The notes: generated by a model not told the origin, from the letters alone. 64,000 nucleotides of DNA from Bizionia argentinensis JUB59 (GCF_000224335.1 NZ_AFXZ01000002.1:62001-126000), one strand, 5' to 3'. Shown: positions 1 to 8,930, counted from the first letter of the stretch. Translations and numbers: made by a program.

Positions 1-762
1 GCAGAATATATGGCAGAAGGCAAGCAACCAGAAGTATTATTCTGGGTTGGTTGTGCTGGTAGTTTTGATGATAGAGCCAAAAAAATAACAAAAGCATTTG
101 TAAAAATATTAAATAAATCAAATGTTGATTTTGCTGTTCTAGGTACGGAAGAAGGTTGTACTGGCGATCCTGCAAAGCGAAGCGGAAATGAATTTTTGTT
201 TCAAATGCAAGCCATGACCAATATAGAAGTCTTGAATGCTTACGAGATTACCAAAATCGTTACCACTTGTCCGCATTGCTTTAATACCATGAAAAATGAG
301 TATCCAGAACTCGGTGGGAAATATGAAGTAATGCACCACACTCAATTTTTAAAATCTCTTTTAAACGATGGTCGTTTAACTATCGAAGGAGGTCAATTTA
401 AAGGTAAACGAATAACATTTCATGATCCGTGTTTTCTGGGTCGTGGTAATGGTGTTTATGAAGCACCACGCGATTTAATTCGTAAATTGGATGCCGAATT
501 AGTAGAGATGAAAAGCTGTAAAAGTCGTGGTTTATGCTGTGGCGCAGGTGGTGCACAAATGTTTAAAGATGCTGAAAAAGGTGATAAAGAAATTAACGTT
601 GAACGTACCGAGGAAGCCATGGAAATTAAACCAGAAATTATTGCCGCTGGTTGTCCTTTTTGTAACACCATGATGACCGATGGTGTAAAAGCAAAAGACC
701 AAGAAAGTAAAATAGAGGTTATGGATATTGCTGAACTGATTGCTAATGCTGACGATTTATAA
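1..762 (+). CDS. (Fe-S)-binding protein with CCG domains, 5' end cut by window
   Basis: Cysteine-rich (Fe-S)-binding protein of the heterodisulfide reductase B / LutA type, expected to take part in electron transfer with a partner Fe-S protein. Visible motifs are VGCAGSFDD near the start, TCPHCFNT, HDPC, GLCCGAGG and GCPFCNTMM; the last three form one CCG repeat with its cysteine pair. An ATG lies at position 10, but the frame stays open to base 1 and encodes A-E-Y before that Met. From memory, family members carry a few more N-terminal residues ending the same way, so the real start is probably outside the window. The stop is five bases before the next small gene, which suggests one transcript. 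Family assignment is firm; the electron donor and acceptor are unknown. Confidence 0.9.
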   Translation, partial: AEYMAEGKQPEVLFWVGCAGSFDDRAKKITKAFVKILNKSNVDFAVLGTEEGCTGDPAKRSGNEFLFQMQAMTNIEVLNAYEITKIVTTCPHCFNTMKNEYPELGGKYEVMHHTQFLKSLLNDGRLTIEGGQFKGKRITFHDPCFLGRGNGVYEAPRDLIRKLDAELVEMKSCKSRGLCCGAGGAQMFKDAEKGDKEINVERTEEAMEIKPEIIAAGCPFCNTMMTDGVKAKDQESKIEVMDIAELIANADDL

Positions 763-767
763 AACTT

Positions 768-977
768 ATGAGCTTTTTTGAAAAAAATAAAACGTATATC
801 AAATTAGGAGTTATATCTGGAATTATGTTTGCCCTCGTTATGGTGGTATTCGATTATTATATGGATAGACCCTTTTTATTATGGAAATTTGGATTGCACT
901 TTGTGTTATTTGGATTTTTTAATGCCTTTATGGCGCGTCGAAAGGTGAAAAAGGAAGAAGAAAAACGCAATAAATAA
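768..977 (+). CDS. small two-helix membrane protein, unknown function
   Basis: A 69-residue protein with two hydrophobic segments (about residues 12-30 and 37-54) and a lysine/glutamate-rich tail (KVKKEEEKRNK), as in small inner-membrane proteins with a cytoplasmic C terminus. It follows the Fe-S protein stop by five bases on the same strand and is probably co-transcribed. I do not recognise a characterised family. The regular composition and the close spacing to a real gene argue that it is translated. Confidence 0.7.
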   Translation: MSFFEKNKTYIKLGVISGIMFALVMVVFDYYMDRPFLLWKFGLHFVLFGFFNAFMARRKVKKEEEKRNK

Positions 978-984
978 TTAGAAA

Positions 985-1012
985 TTGCAATTGGTATTAA
1001 CACCGATTGCAA
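985..1012 (+). terminator. hairpin after the Fe-S/membrane protein genes
   Basis: Eleven-bp stem TTGCAATTGGT / ACCGATTGCAA (one T-G wobble) around the loop ATTAAC, starting seven bases after the upstream stop. No run of T follows, so it is either a weak terminator or a 3'-end stabilising hairpin. Confidence 0.45.
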
Positions 1013-1039
1013 GTATTACTTGTGTGAATTTCGAATGGT

Positions 1040-1062
1040 ATAATGCTTACTTTAAGCATTAT
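1040..1062 (+). terminator. second tandem hairpin
   Basis: Perfect ten-bp stem ATAATGCTTA / TAAGCATTAT with the three-base loop CTT, 27 bases after the first hairpin. Downstream sequence is T-rich but not a clean T run. Together the two hairpins probably end or stabilise the upstream transcript. Confidence 0.4.
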
Positions 1063-1304
1063 GGCTTATTGTTATGTTTTAAGTATTACGATTTAGAATA
1101 ATCAAGAAATGATTACTTACAAAAGTAATAAAAAAGTGTTTATTGTTGGATGCGTTCAAAGAATAGTATTCGTAGTATCAAAGGCTGCCTCTAATTTCAC
1201 CAATAATTCAACCTTTCAATTGAAACAATTTTTGCTATATTTTTTGTCGTATGACCTTATTTTGGGAATGACAATAAGTATGATTAATAATAAATAAAAA
1301 AATA

Positions 1305-1790
1305 ATGTTAGTAGATTTTAATACATTACCCGAAGAATCACGTGTTTGGATTTATCAAGCAAACCGCACGTTTACGGATGCTGAAATTGAAGAAATTAAA
1401 GCTAAACTCGATATATTTGTAACTAACTGGGCTGCACACGGTAGCGATTTGCAAGCTGGATACACTATTGAATACAAACGATTTATTGTATTGGCTCTAA
1501 ACCAGTCTATAAATAAAGCAACGGGCTGTTCCATTGATGCATCTGTTAATTTTATCCAAGAATTGGAGAAGGATTACAATGTGGATTTAATGGATAAAAT
1601 GAACGTGTCTTACAAGCAAGGTGATTTTATTGCCTATAAAACCTTAACCGACTTCAGAAAAATGGCAAAAGACCGCTCCGTTTCTAAAAACACCATCGTT
1701 TTTAATAATTTGGTGAATAATATAGCAGAATTTAAGGAGTATTGGGAAGTGCCTGCAAGCGAAAGCTGGCATGGACGTTTCATAAAATAA
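1305..1790 (+). CDS. conserved flavobacterial protein, often labelled 'ABC transporter ATPase'
   Basis: A 161-residue soluble protein. I recall close relatives in many flavobacterial genomes carrying the label ABC transporter ATPase, but no Walker A, signature or Walker B motif is visible, so the label looks wrong. It is acidic and mostly helical in appearance, with an N-terminal EESRVWIYQANR stretch and a central GCSIDASV motif holding one Cys. There is no signal peptide or membrane segment. It stands alone between two non-coding gaps. Function unknown. Confidence 0.85.
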   Translation: MLVDFNTLPEESRVWIYQANRTFTDAEIEEIKAKLDIFVTNWAAHGSDLQAGYTIEYKRFIVLALNQSINKATGCSIDASVNFIQELEKDYNVDLMDKMNVSYKQGDFIAYKTLTDFRKMAKDRSVSKNTIVFNNLVNNIAEFKEYWEVPASESWHGRFIK

Positions 1791-2023
1791 TATAGAGCAA
1801 AGGGCATAGTTGATTTATTTTTAGTTAATATTTTTTCTCACAGAATTTATTAAATTAAGTTGAAGTAAATCTATATTTTGATTTTCTCTATGAATTTAAG
1901 AAGACATCAACCAATTGGTCTTCCTCTACCTTATAAATCTATCTTAAAGTCTGTATTAATTATGCTAAAAATGGTAATTTGGCATAGTTTTTATTGAATT
2001 TATATTAAATAATTCCTCACCAT

Positions 2024-4939
2024 ATGCGATTACTATTTATATTAGTTCTTTTTATTGCTTCAAAGTCGTTTGTGTACGCCCAAACTACAGATCCATTGTT
2101 AACACCCGATGTAGAAAATCAAAAAAAATGGGTTGATAGCATTTACGATGGTTTTACGCTAGATCAAAAAATAGGACAATTATTTATGGTGCAAGCTTTT
2201 TCTAATATGGGCTTGCGACATGAAAATATTATCAGTCAAATGGTAACCAATAATCATATTGGTGGTATAATTTTCTCAAAAGGCGATCCAGTCAGTCAGG
2301 CAAAATTCAATAATACTTTACAAAGCGCTGCAAAAGTGCCTTTGTTAATTGGTATGGATGCAGAATGGGGTTTAAGTATGCGTTTAGATTCTACTTATGC
2401 ATTTCCTTGGAACATGACGTTAGGAGCCATAAAAAACAATAAGCTGGTTGAAAAGGCGGGATATCATATTGGCGAACATTGTAGACGTTTAGGTGTACAC
2501 TTTAATTTTGCTCCTGATATTGATATAAATACAAATCCCAAAAACCCGATAATCGGAAATCGCTCTTTTGGCGAAGATCGTGATAATGTAACTGAAAAAG
2601 CATCTGCGTTTATGCACGGAATGCATCAGGCTGGCGTATTATCTAGCGCTAAACATTTTCCTGGGCATGGTGATACAGATACAGATTCACATTTAGCTTT
2701 ACCGACTATTGATTTTGACTTAAAACGAATCGACTCCATAGAGATATATCCTTATAGGCGTTTAATAAAAGAAGGTGTTTCTAGTGTTATGGTGGCACAT
2801 TTAAATGTTCCTGCACTAGAACCTCAAAATGGTTTACCTTCTTCTTTATCAAAACATATCATCACCGATATCCTTAAAGAAAAAATGGGCTTTAAAGGCC
2901 TTATTTTTACCGATGCACTAAATATGAAAGGTGTCGCAAATTTTAGTAGTCCAGGGGACATAGATTTAGCCGCATTTTTAGCTGGTAACGATATTTTACT
3001 AATATCTGAAGATGTACCAAGAGCGGCTCAAAAACTAAAAGAAGCTTATGATTCTGGGATTATTTCAGAAGAACGATTAGCTTATTCGGTTAAAAAAATA
3101 CTGAAGGCGAAATATAAAGTTGGTTTAAATAATCTTAAACCTGTTAAACTAGATAATCTATTGGCTGATTTGAATAGGACGGAAGATGATGCGCTCTATC
3201 AAAAATTGATGGAAAATGCGATTACAGTTGTAAAAAATAAAGGAGATATTTTGCCAATTCGCAATTTGGAAACTAAAAAAATTGCCTACCTGAAATTAGG
3301 TGATGATGATGGTTCAGATTTTCTAAAAGGTCTTCAGAAATATGGTAAAGTTCATGAAGTAGTCGGTAATAATTTAGACGAAGTTATTGAAAATTTAAAG
3401 GCTTATAATACTGTTATTATCGGATTTCATCGCTCTAACGATAATCCTTGGAAAAGCTTTGCTTTTACAAATAAAGAGATGGTTTGGCTTTATGAAATAG
3501 CCAGAACAAATACGGTTATTTTAGACGTTTTTGTAAGACCTTACGCCTTATTAGACCTTAAAACATTGGAGAATGTAGAAGGATTAGTTGTTAGTTATCA
3601 AAATAGTCCTTTTGCTCAAGACGCTTCGGCACAAGTAATTTTTGGCGCTATTCAAGCCCAAGGTTCATTGCCTGTTTCCATTGGAAATGGATTTGTAGCC
3701 GGTAATGGATTAACCCTATCTAGTTTGTCACGATTGGGTTATGCCATTCCAGAACGTGTTGGCATGAGTACCGAAAAACTTAATAAAATTGATGCCATTG
3801 CACAACGTGCCGTAGATGAAAAAATGACGCCTGGTATTCAGTTGCTAGTTGCCAGAAAAGGGAAGGTTATTTACAGTAAAAACTTTGGTAAACATACCTA
3901 TGATAAAAATGCCGAACCGGTTAAATTTAATGATATGTATGATGTTGCTTCATTAACCAAAATATTAGCAACCTTACCGTTAATTATGGAGCTGGAGGAA
4001 AAAGGTATAGTTTCTTTGGACACTAAATTATCTAGAATCCTTCCAGATTATGTTAACTCAAATAAAAAGGACATCACTTTAAAGCAAATGCTATCCCATT
4101 ATGCACGTTTAAATCCATGGATTCCATTTTATTTTGCCACATTGGATATTAATAAGCGTCCAGACCCTAAATATTACAGAAAGGAATCAGGTGGAAAATT
4201 TACCGTAAAAGTGGCAAATGATTTATACATGCGTTCAGATTATCAAGATACTATACAGAAACGTATTAAGGATAGCGATCTATTAAAAAGTCTGCATTAC
4301 CGATACAGCGATTTACCGTATTTTATTTTAAAGAAGTATTTGGAAAAGCACTATGATAAAGGAATGGATGAATTAGTTCAGGATCGTTTTTATCAATCTT
4401 TAGGCGCTAATCACACAACTTATAATCCGAATAACATTTTTAGTGATATTAATATTGTTCCTACAGAAATAGACGATTATTACCGTCATCAAAAAATTCA
4501 AGGTTTTGTCCATGACATGGGTGCTGCCATGCAAGGTGGAGTAGGCGGTCACGCAGGAATATTTAGTAATGCAAACGATGTAGCCAAAATTATGCAAACT
4601 TTTTTACAAAAAGGATTTTATGGCGGTAAACGCTATTTTAAACCAGAAACATTGGATAAATTTAATACCTGTTTCTATTGTGATGAAAATAACCGTCGTG
4701 GTGTAGGTTTCGACAAACCGCAACTATCAGACACAGGTCCAACTTGTGGTTGTGTTTCTATGTCTAGTTTTGGACATTCTGGATTTACTGGAACCTATGC
4801 ATGGGCAGATCCAGAAGAAGAAATCGTTTATGTATTTCTGGCTAATAGAACATTTCCTAAAGCGGGTTCAAATACTTTGTTAAGAGAAAATATTAGAACA
4901 GATATTCAGAAGTTAATTTATGAGGCTATAATCGATTAG
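2024..4939 (+). CDS. secreted GH3 (NagZ-like) / class C beta-lactamase-fold fusion
   Basis: A 971-residue exported fusion. Residues 1-20 are a signal peptide ending in VYAQ. Residues about 35-370 are a GH3 N-terminal domain with the NagZ-type motif KHFPGHGDTDTDSH (210-223) and the nucleophile Asp297 in FTDALNMKG, pointing to beta-N-acetylglucosaminidase activity. A GH3 C-terminal-like region follows (about 390-560). Residues about 585-965 are a beta-lactamase/penicillin-binding-like serine hydrolase with SLTK (Ser643, Lys646), YSD instead of YxN, and HSG near the end. The fold combination is common in Bacteroidota. A role in periplasmic muropeptide or chitooligosaccharide trimming is inferred; the substrate of the serine hydrolase half is unknown. 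GlcNAc-salvage genes lie 1.4 kb downstream. Confidence 0.92.
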   Translation: MRLLFILVLFIASKSFVYAQTTDPLLTPDVENQKKWVDSIYDGFTLDQKIGQLFMVQAFSNMGLRHENIISQMVTNNHIGGIIFSKGDPVSQAKFNNTLQSAAKVPLLIGMDAEWGLSMRLDSTYAFPWNMTLGAIKNNKLVEKAGYHIGEHCRRLGVHFNFAPDIDINTNPKNPIIGNRSFGEDRDNVTEKASAFMHGMHQAGVLSSAKHFPGHGDTDTDSHLALPTIDFDLKRIDSIEIYPYRRLIKEGVSSVMVAHLNVPALEPQNGLPSSLSKHIITDILKEKMGFKGLIFTDALNMKGVANFSSPGDIDLAAFLAGNDILLISEDVPRAAQKLKEAYDSGIISEERLAYSVKKILKAKYKVGLNNLKPVKLDNLLADLNRTEDDALYQKLMENAITVVKNKGDILPIRNLETKKIAYLKLGDDDGSDFLKGLQKYGKVHEVVGNNLDEVIENLKAYNTVIIGFHRSNDNPWKSFAFTNKEMVWLYEIARTNTVILDVFVRPYALLDLKTLENVEGLVVSYQNSPFAQDASAQVIFGAIQAQGSLPVSIGNGFVAGNGLTLSSLSRLGYAIPERVGMSTEKLNKIDAIAQRAVDEKMTPGIQLLVARKGKVIYSKNFGKHTYDKNAEPVKFNDMYDVASLTKILATLPLIMELEEKGIVSLDTKLSRILPDYVNSNKKDITLKQMLSHYARLNPWIPFYFATLDINKRPDPKYYRKESGGKFTVKVANDLYMRSDYQDTIQKRIKDSDLLKSLHYRYSDLPYFILKKYLEKHYDKGMDELVQDRFYQSLGANHTTYNPNNIFSDINIVPTEIDDYYRHQKIQGFVHDMGAAMQGGVGGHAGIFSNANDVAKIMQTFLQKGFYGGKRYFKPETLDKFNTCFYCDENNRRGVGFDKPQLSDTGPTCGCVSMSSFGHSGFTGTYAWADPEEEIVYVFLANRTFPKAGSNTLLRENIRTDIQKLIYEAIID

Positions 4940-5042
4940 TTTTTCGATTGCTTGTATAGAATCTCATTTTATTACGACCAACTCTGAAATTATAAATAAG
5001 TAAAGTTCACTTCAAAAAGAAACTTTAATAGATAATAAAATC

Positions 5043-6182
5043 ATGAAAATAGGAATCGTTTGTTACCCAACGTTTGGAGGAAGTGGTGTAGTAGCTACAG
5101 AGTTAGGAATTGAGCTTTCAAAACGTGGTCACGAAGTTCATTTTATAACCTATAAACAACCAGTAAGATTGGATTTGTTAGGTAGTAATGTGCATTTTCA
5201 TGAGGTAACCGTTCCAGAGTACCCGTTATTTCATTATCAGCCTTACGAGTTGGCACTTTCTAGTAAATTAGTAGATATGGTAAAACTCCACGGAATAGAG
5301 GTTTTACATGTTCATTACGCTATTCCACATGCTTATGCGGCGTATATGGCGAAAAAAATGTTGGAAGAAGAAGGTATTAATCTACCGTTTGTAACCACTT
5401 TACATGGAACAGATATTACGTTAGTAGGAAGTCATCCTTTTTATAAAAGCGCGGTTACTTTTAGTATAAATAACTCGGACGCTGTTACTTCCGTTTCTGA
5501 AAGTTTAAAAAAAGATACTTTGCGTTTATTCGATATTAAAAAGAACATTGAAGTAATTACCAACTTTATTGATATCGCAAAATATAATAATAATTTCACC
5601 GATTGTCAACGAGCTATGATGGCAACCGATGAAGAGCGTATTATAACTCATATTAGTAATTTCCGACCTGTTAAACGAATAAACGATGTTATCAAGATAT
5701 TTTATAACATTCAGAAAGAAATACCAGCCAAATTAATGATGGTAGGCGAAGGTCCTGAAAAAGAGGAAGCAGAGCTTTTAGCTCAAGAATTAGGTATAGA
5801 AAACAAAGTGATGTTTTTAGGAAATAGTAACGAAATTGATCGGATTTTATGTTTTTCCGATTTATTCGTTCTGCCTTCCCAAACAGAAAGTTTTGGATTA
5901 GCAGCTTTAGAAGCTATGGCGTCTGGCGTTCCAGTTATTTCAAGTAATTCGGGAGGTATTCCAGAAGTGAATGTTCACGGAGTTTCAGGTTACTTAAGTG
6001 ATGTTGGTAATATAGCTGAAATGAGTAAAAATGCCATCAGTATTTTGAAAGATGACGAAACACTCAATAAATTTAAACTTCAAGCAGCAAAACAAGCCGC
6101 TAGATTCGATATTGCTAAAATAGTTCCACTATATGAGGCTATATATCAAAAAACTTTAAGAAAAAGTGAAGTTTCCAAGTAA
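5043..6182 (+). CDS. bshA: N-acetyl-alpha-D-glucosaminyl L-malate synthase
   Basis: A 379-residue retaining GT4 glycosyltransferase that starts bacillithiol synthesis by joining GlcNAc from UDP-GlcNAc to L-malate. The N-terminal CYPTFGGSGVVATELG and the HVHYAIPHA region are typical of BshA rather than of capsule GT4 enzymes. The EX7E motif is ESFGLAALE (Glu282 and Glu290). Length matches the family (about 375-380). It lies alone between the GH3 fusion and a convergent kinase gene. BshA fits the bacillithiol-making Bacteroidota; bshB and bshC are not in the window. Confidence 0.95.
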   Translation: MKIGIVCYPTFGGSGVVATELGIELSKRGHEVHFITYKQPVRLDLLGSNVHFHEVTVPEYPLFHYQPYELALSSKLVDMVKLHGIEVLHVHYAIPHAYAAYMAKKMLEEEGINLPFVTTLHGTDITLVGSHPFYKSAVTFSINNSDAVTSVSESLKKDTLRLFDIKKNIEVITNFIDIAKYNNNFTDCQRAMMATDEERIITHISNFRPVKRINDVIKIFYNIQKEIPAKLMMVGEGPEKEEAELLAQELGIENKVMFLGNSNEIDRILCFSDLFVLPSQTESFGLAALEAMASGVPVISSNSGGIPEVNVHGVSGYLSDVGNIAEMSKNAISILKDDETLNKFKLQAAKQAARFDIAKIVPLYEAIYQKTLRKSEVSK

Positions 6183-6294
6183 GCCCACTTCCTTTTTATA
6201 AGTCTGTTTTTAGGAATAACACCACCTGTATTCGGTATTAATAATTGTGCAAGTACCAAAACACCCTATTTTAGAGGTGGAACTAGTGATAAGC

Positions 6295-6318
6295 CGCGTA
6301 AAAATAAAACATTACGCG
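6295..6318. other. small hairpin between convergent genes
   Basis: Inverted repeat CGCGTAA / TTACGCG with a ten-base A-rich loop, between the stop of bshA and the stop of the opposing kinase gene. It lacks a clear T run on either strand, so a terminator role is only possible. Confidence 0.3.
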
Positions 6319-6321
6319 ATA

Positions 6322-7401
6322 TTATGTAAACTGCGTTTTGGTAATATAATGGATGCAATCTAAATTATTAAAAACAGACTGCAACAAGGTGAATTGATTC
6401 ACGGCACGATCAAAATTATGCGTGTCGTAAGCCGTTTTATAATAGCTATCGTTATTCAAGAAATCCGTTAAAAAACGTAATCCCATTATATATATAATAG
6501 TTTGCACGCTTAATGGAAGGAAAGCAATTTCTTCTGTGGTTAGAATAGATTTTGTTTTTAATGCAAACCCTTTGCAATAAGCTTCGTAAAGCTTTAAATC
6601 TATTTTTATTTTGTTTAAATCTGTTTCATCTTCGGCTGCTGCGGCACAAATAGAACGTACAGAGTCGCCAAAATCATAATGTATCAATCCAGGCATAACA
6701 GTATCTAAATCAATAACGGCAAGTCCTTTATGGTTTTGATCAAATAGAATATTAGATAATTTGGCGTCATTGTGTGTAATACGAATTGGAAAATAGCCAT
6801 CTGCTTGTAAAGTGGCCAATTTGCACATTTCTGTTTGATGCTGTTTGGCAAAAGCAATCAATTTAGTAGCTTTTTCGATACGTTGTGATTCAGCTTGTTT
6901 TAATGCCGTTTCAAATTGTGAAAAACGCCAAGGTACGGAATGAAAGTCTTTAAGTGTTTCGGATATAGACATTGGTAGAATCGTCTGGGTATTACCAATA
7001 AAATCACCATATAACTTTCCAGCTTCATAAGCTAAATCGGCAGTTTCAGCAATTTCGATGGTGAGAGCCTTTGGAATAAAGCGCATGACATTCCAGAAAC
7101 CATCTTCGTGGTGAAAGATGTAATTATTTTCAAATGTTTTTAAATAGCTTACTGCTATATAAGGCGAATTTGTTTTTTTATAATTGGCCCGTAAATGCTC
7201 GCAAACCAAAATTTTATTAGCAATAACTGCTTTGGCATTATTAAAAACTTGACTGTTTAACTTCTGAATAACAAACTTATCGTCGTTTTCTGAAGTTACC
7301 AAATACGTGTCATTTATATGTCCCGATTTTAAGGTTTCCAACGACTTTAATGGTAATTTGATATTGAAAACACCGCAAATAAAATCTAATTCAGTTTTCA
7401 T
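6322..7401 (-). CDS. APH-fold sugar kinase, probably N-acetylhexosamine 1-kinase-like
   Basis: A 359-residue phosphotransferase of the aminoglycoside phosphotransferase/choline kinase fold. The catalytic loop reads HNDAKLSNIL (about residues 209-218), followed by the metal-binding VIDLDTV. The HND-K-N form resembles N-acetylhexosamine 1-kinase (NahK) rather than the RDYH form of AmgK. The start codon lies one base after the stop of the nucleotidyltransferase gene, so the two are translated from one mRNA. The expected reaction is ATP-dependent phosphorylation of a hexosamine at C1, supplying sugar-1-phosphate to the neighbour. Exact substrate is not shown by the sequence. Confidence 0.85.
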   Translation of the reverse strand: MKTELDFICGVFNIKLPLKSLETLKSGHINDTYLVTSENDDKFVIQKLNSQVFNNAKAVIANKILVCEHLRANYKKTNSPYIAVSYLKTFENNYIFHHEDGFWNVMRFIPKALTIEIAETADLAYEAGKLYGDFIGNTQTILPMSISETLKDFHSVPWRFSQFETALKQAESQRIEKATKLIAFAKQHQTEMCKLATLQADGYFPIRITHNDAKLSNILFDQNHKGLAVIDLDTVMPGLIHYDFGDSVRSICAAAAEDETDLNKIKIDLKLYEAYCKGFALKTKSILTTEEIAFLPLSVQTIIYIMGLRFLTDFLNNDSYYKTAYDTHNFDRAVNQFTLLQSVFNNLDCIHYITKTQFT

Positions 7402-7402
7402 T

Positions 7403-8284
7403 CTACCAAAGTTTTTTAGGGTATTTGTTTACTTCAATAAAGGATTTAATCTGCTTTCGTGCCAAAAATTCATCGGCTAAATAAGTAATACCAAACCAAG
7501 CATCATTTGTAGCTAGCACTTTTATATTAGTTGAGCTGTTTTCAACAAGATGATTAATAATATAAGTGATATAGAATTCATCTTTCTCGAAATCGGAAAT
7601 ATCGTTAATAAACGCCGAAAATAAATCTTCTACAACATTAAAAACATATTGTTTAAAGCCCCAAAAGTTCATAGAAACCAGCGTATCTGGTTTGAGAGGT
7701 TTTGGGTTTTCATCATTCAAAATTATAATAGCACCAACTTCATTTTTACCAATGGCCGTTTGTTCTTCAATACCTCTTAAATTATCATTGGCATCTATCC
7801 TACAAATACCTCGAGATACCGAACCGTTTTCAGACAAAGTGTTTTTTAAAGCGTATCCAACTAGAAAATGATTTGAACTGGTTTCATTAAATATGGCGTT
7901 GTACATGAGCTGAAATGCGTGCCTCCCATAAAAATCGTCAGCATTTATTAAGGTGAAATCGTTGGTAATTGTTTCTTTTAAAGCTAGTAATGCATGACCC
8001 GTTCCCCAAGGTTTTTTTCGAGTTTGAGAATCTGGTAATATATTGCTTTGAATTAGAAACTCTACATAAATGTCTTCCGGAAAAGAGTGAATATAGCGCT
8101 TTTTAAAAGACTCTAAAATTTCATCTCTAACAATAAAAACAATATGATTGTAACCGACTTGAATAGCATCATGTATGCTGTAATCCATGATTGCATAAGT
8201 ATCGTAAACAGGGTGTAATTGCTTTAAACTTCCAAAACGGGATCCCATCCCTGCAGCCATTATTGCCAAGGTTCTCTTTACCAT
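7403..8284 (-). CDS. sugar-1-phosphate nucleotidyltransferase
   Basis: A 293-residue NTP-transferase with the nucleotide-binding motif AAGMGSRFG directly after the N terminus and a DD-containing active-site segment NADDFYG. An upstream in-frame ATG would add a ten-residue Cys/Phe-rich tail lying in the T tract of a terminator. The Met of MVKRTLAIMAAG is the sensible start, because the glycine-rich loop normally sits within 15 residues of the N terminus. It is the first gene of a two-gene unit with the kinase. Together they would convert a free hexosamine to an NDP-sugar, for example UDP-GlcNAc. The base and sugar used are inferred, not visible. Confidence 0.88.
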   Translation of the reverse strand: MVKRTLAIMAAGMGSRFGSLKQLHPVYDTYAIMDYSIHDAIQVGYNHIVFIVRDEILESFKKRYIHSFPEDIYVEFLIQSNILPDSQTRKKPWGTGHALLALKETITNDFTLINADDFYGRHAFQLMYNAIFNETSSNHFLVGYALKNTLSENGSVSRGICRIDANDNLRGIEEQTAIGKNEVGAIIILNDENPKPLKPDTLVSMNFWGFKQYVFNVVEDLFSAFINDISDFEKDEFYITYIINHLVENSSTNIKVLATNDAWFGITYLADEFLARKQIKSFIEVNKYPKKLW

Positions 8285-8295
8285 AAAACAAATGT

Positions 8296-8331
8296 AAAAA
8301 AAAAAGCACATCATTATGTGATGTACTTTTT
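8296..8331 (-). terminator. terminator of the outer-membrane protein gene
   Basis: On the minus strand, an eleven-bp stem AAAGTACATCA / TGATGTGCTTT (one wobble pair) with loop CATAA is followed by a run of T. It sits just after the stop of the barrel-protein gene and only about ten bases before the start of the nucleotidyltransferase gene. Confidence 0.8.
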
Positions 8332-8353
8332 AAAAATTGTTTTTTATAAGTGA

Positions 8354-8866
8354 TTAGAATTGGTATCTAACACCTAATCCTATATCAAAATCTAAATCGT
8401 TATTATCGTAATCGCTGTTTCCAAAGCCTAATTCTGGTCTAAAATCTAAAGATAATAATAATGGAAAATCAAAACTATATTCAATACCAATAACTCCTGC
8501 CAAAAATAAAAAGGCATCTGAATCATTTTTTTTATAAAAGTCTTGATCTCTATAATAGTAATCGTCAACTTTATAAGCTCCAAAACCTACACCTGGACCA
8601 GCATACCAGTTAAAACCACCTTCAATATTCCAAACCCATTGGTATAGTCCAGCTAATTTAAAACCATCGTAATATTTACCATCTCTCCATCCCAAGTCAA
8701 ACTCCAAACGGTTGTTGTCTCCAATAGCCCGCTGGTAAGAAACTTCAGCTCCAAAACCATCGCTATCACCTAAACGTAAACCAATGGCGTTTTTTGATAT
8801 TTCTTGTGCAAAACCCATAGCAACAAATCCCAAACAGGCTATAATAGCCAAAAATGTCTTTTTCAT
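8354..8866 (-). CDS. small outer-membrane beta-barrel protein
   Basis: A 170-residue protein with a signal peptide (MKKTFLAIIACLGFVAMGFAQ, cleavage after the AQ) and a mature part of alternating hydrophobic and polar strands, many aromatic residues and a final aromatic-ending strand GVRYQF, as in eight-stranded OmpA/OmpX-like barrels. Residues about 105-125 form an acidic, Tyr-rich loop. It is monocistronic, with its own terminator and a possible -7 box upstream. Location is inferred with fair certainty; function unknown. Confidence 0.85.
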   Translation of the reverse strand: MKKTFLAIIACLGFVAMGFAQEISKNAIGLRLGDSDGFGAEVSYQRAIGDNNRLEFDLGWRDGKYYDGFKLAGLYQWVWNIEGGFNWYAGPGVGFGAYKVDDYYYRDQDFYKKNDSDAFLFLAGVIGIEYSFDFPLLLSLDFRPELGFGNSDYDNNDLDFDIGLGVRYQF

Positions 8867-8930
8867 AATTATTTATAGTTTTAAGTTATTCAATCTACGT
8901 TTAATATAAAAAAATAGATCTTTACAAATG

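Larger units (their letters stand above)
978..1304. other. non-coding gap with two tandem hairpins
   Basis: About 330 bases without a convincing gene. It contains two strong hairpins (listed separately) shortly after the membrane-protein gene, then AT-rich sequence up to the next ATG. A 62-codon reading frame at 1109-1297 was judged spurious. Confidence 0.6.

Noticed and set aside
1109-1297. 62-codon reading frame in the gap before the 161-residue gene
   Set aside because: No ribosome-binding context, mixed composition without domain or signal, and it sits in AT-rich spacer where such frames arise by chance.
1305-1790. ABC transporter ATPase
   Set aside because: None of the ATPase motifs are present; the name appears to be a carried-over label.
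1890-1997. 35-codon frame (MNLRRHQPIG...) before the GH3 fusion
   Set aside because: Too short, no membrane or signal pattern, no conserved motif recognised.
6322-7401. Aminoglycoside resistance gene
   Set aside because: Same fold, but the HNDAKLSN loop and pairing with a nucleotidyltransferase point to a sugar kinase.
8285-8314. Upstream ATG that would extend the nucleotidyltransferase by ten residues
   Set aside because: The added part translates the terminator T tract and pushes the nucleotide-binding loop away from the N terminus.
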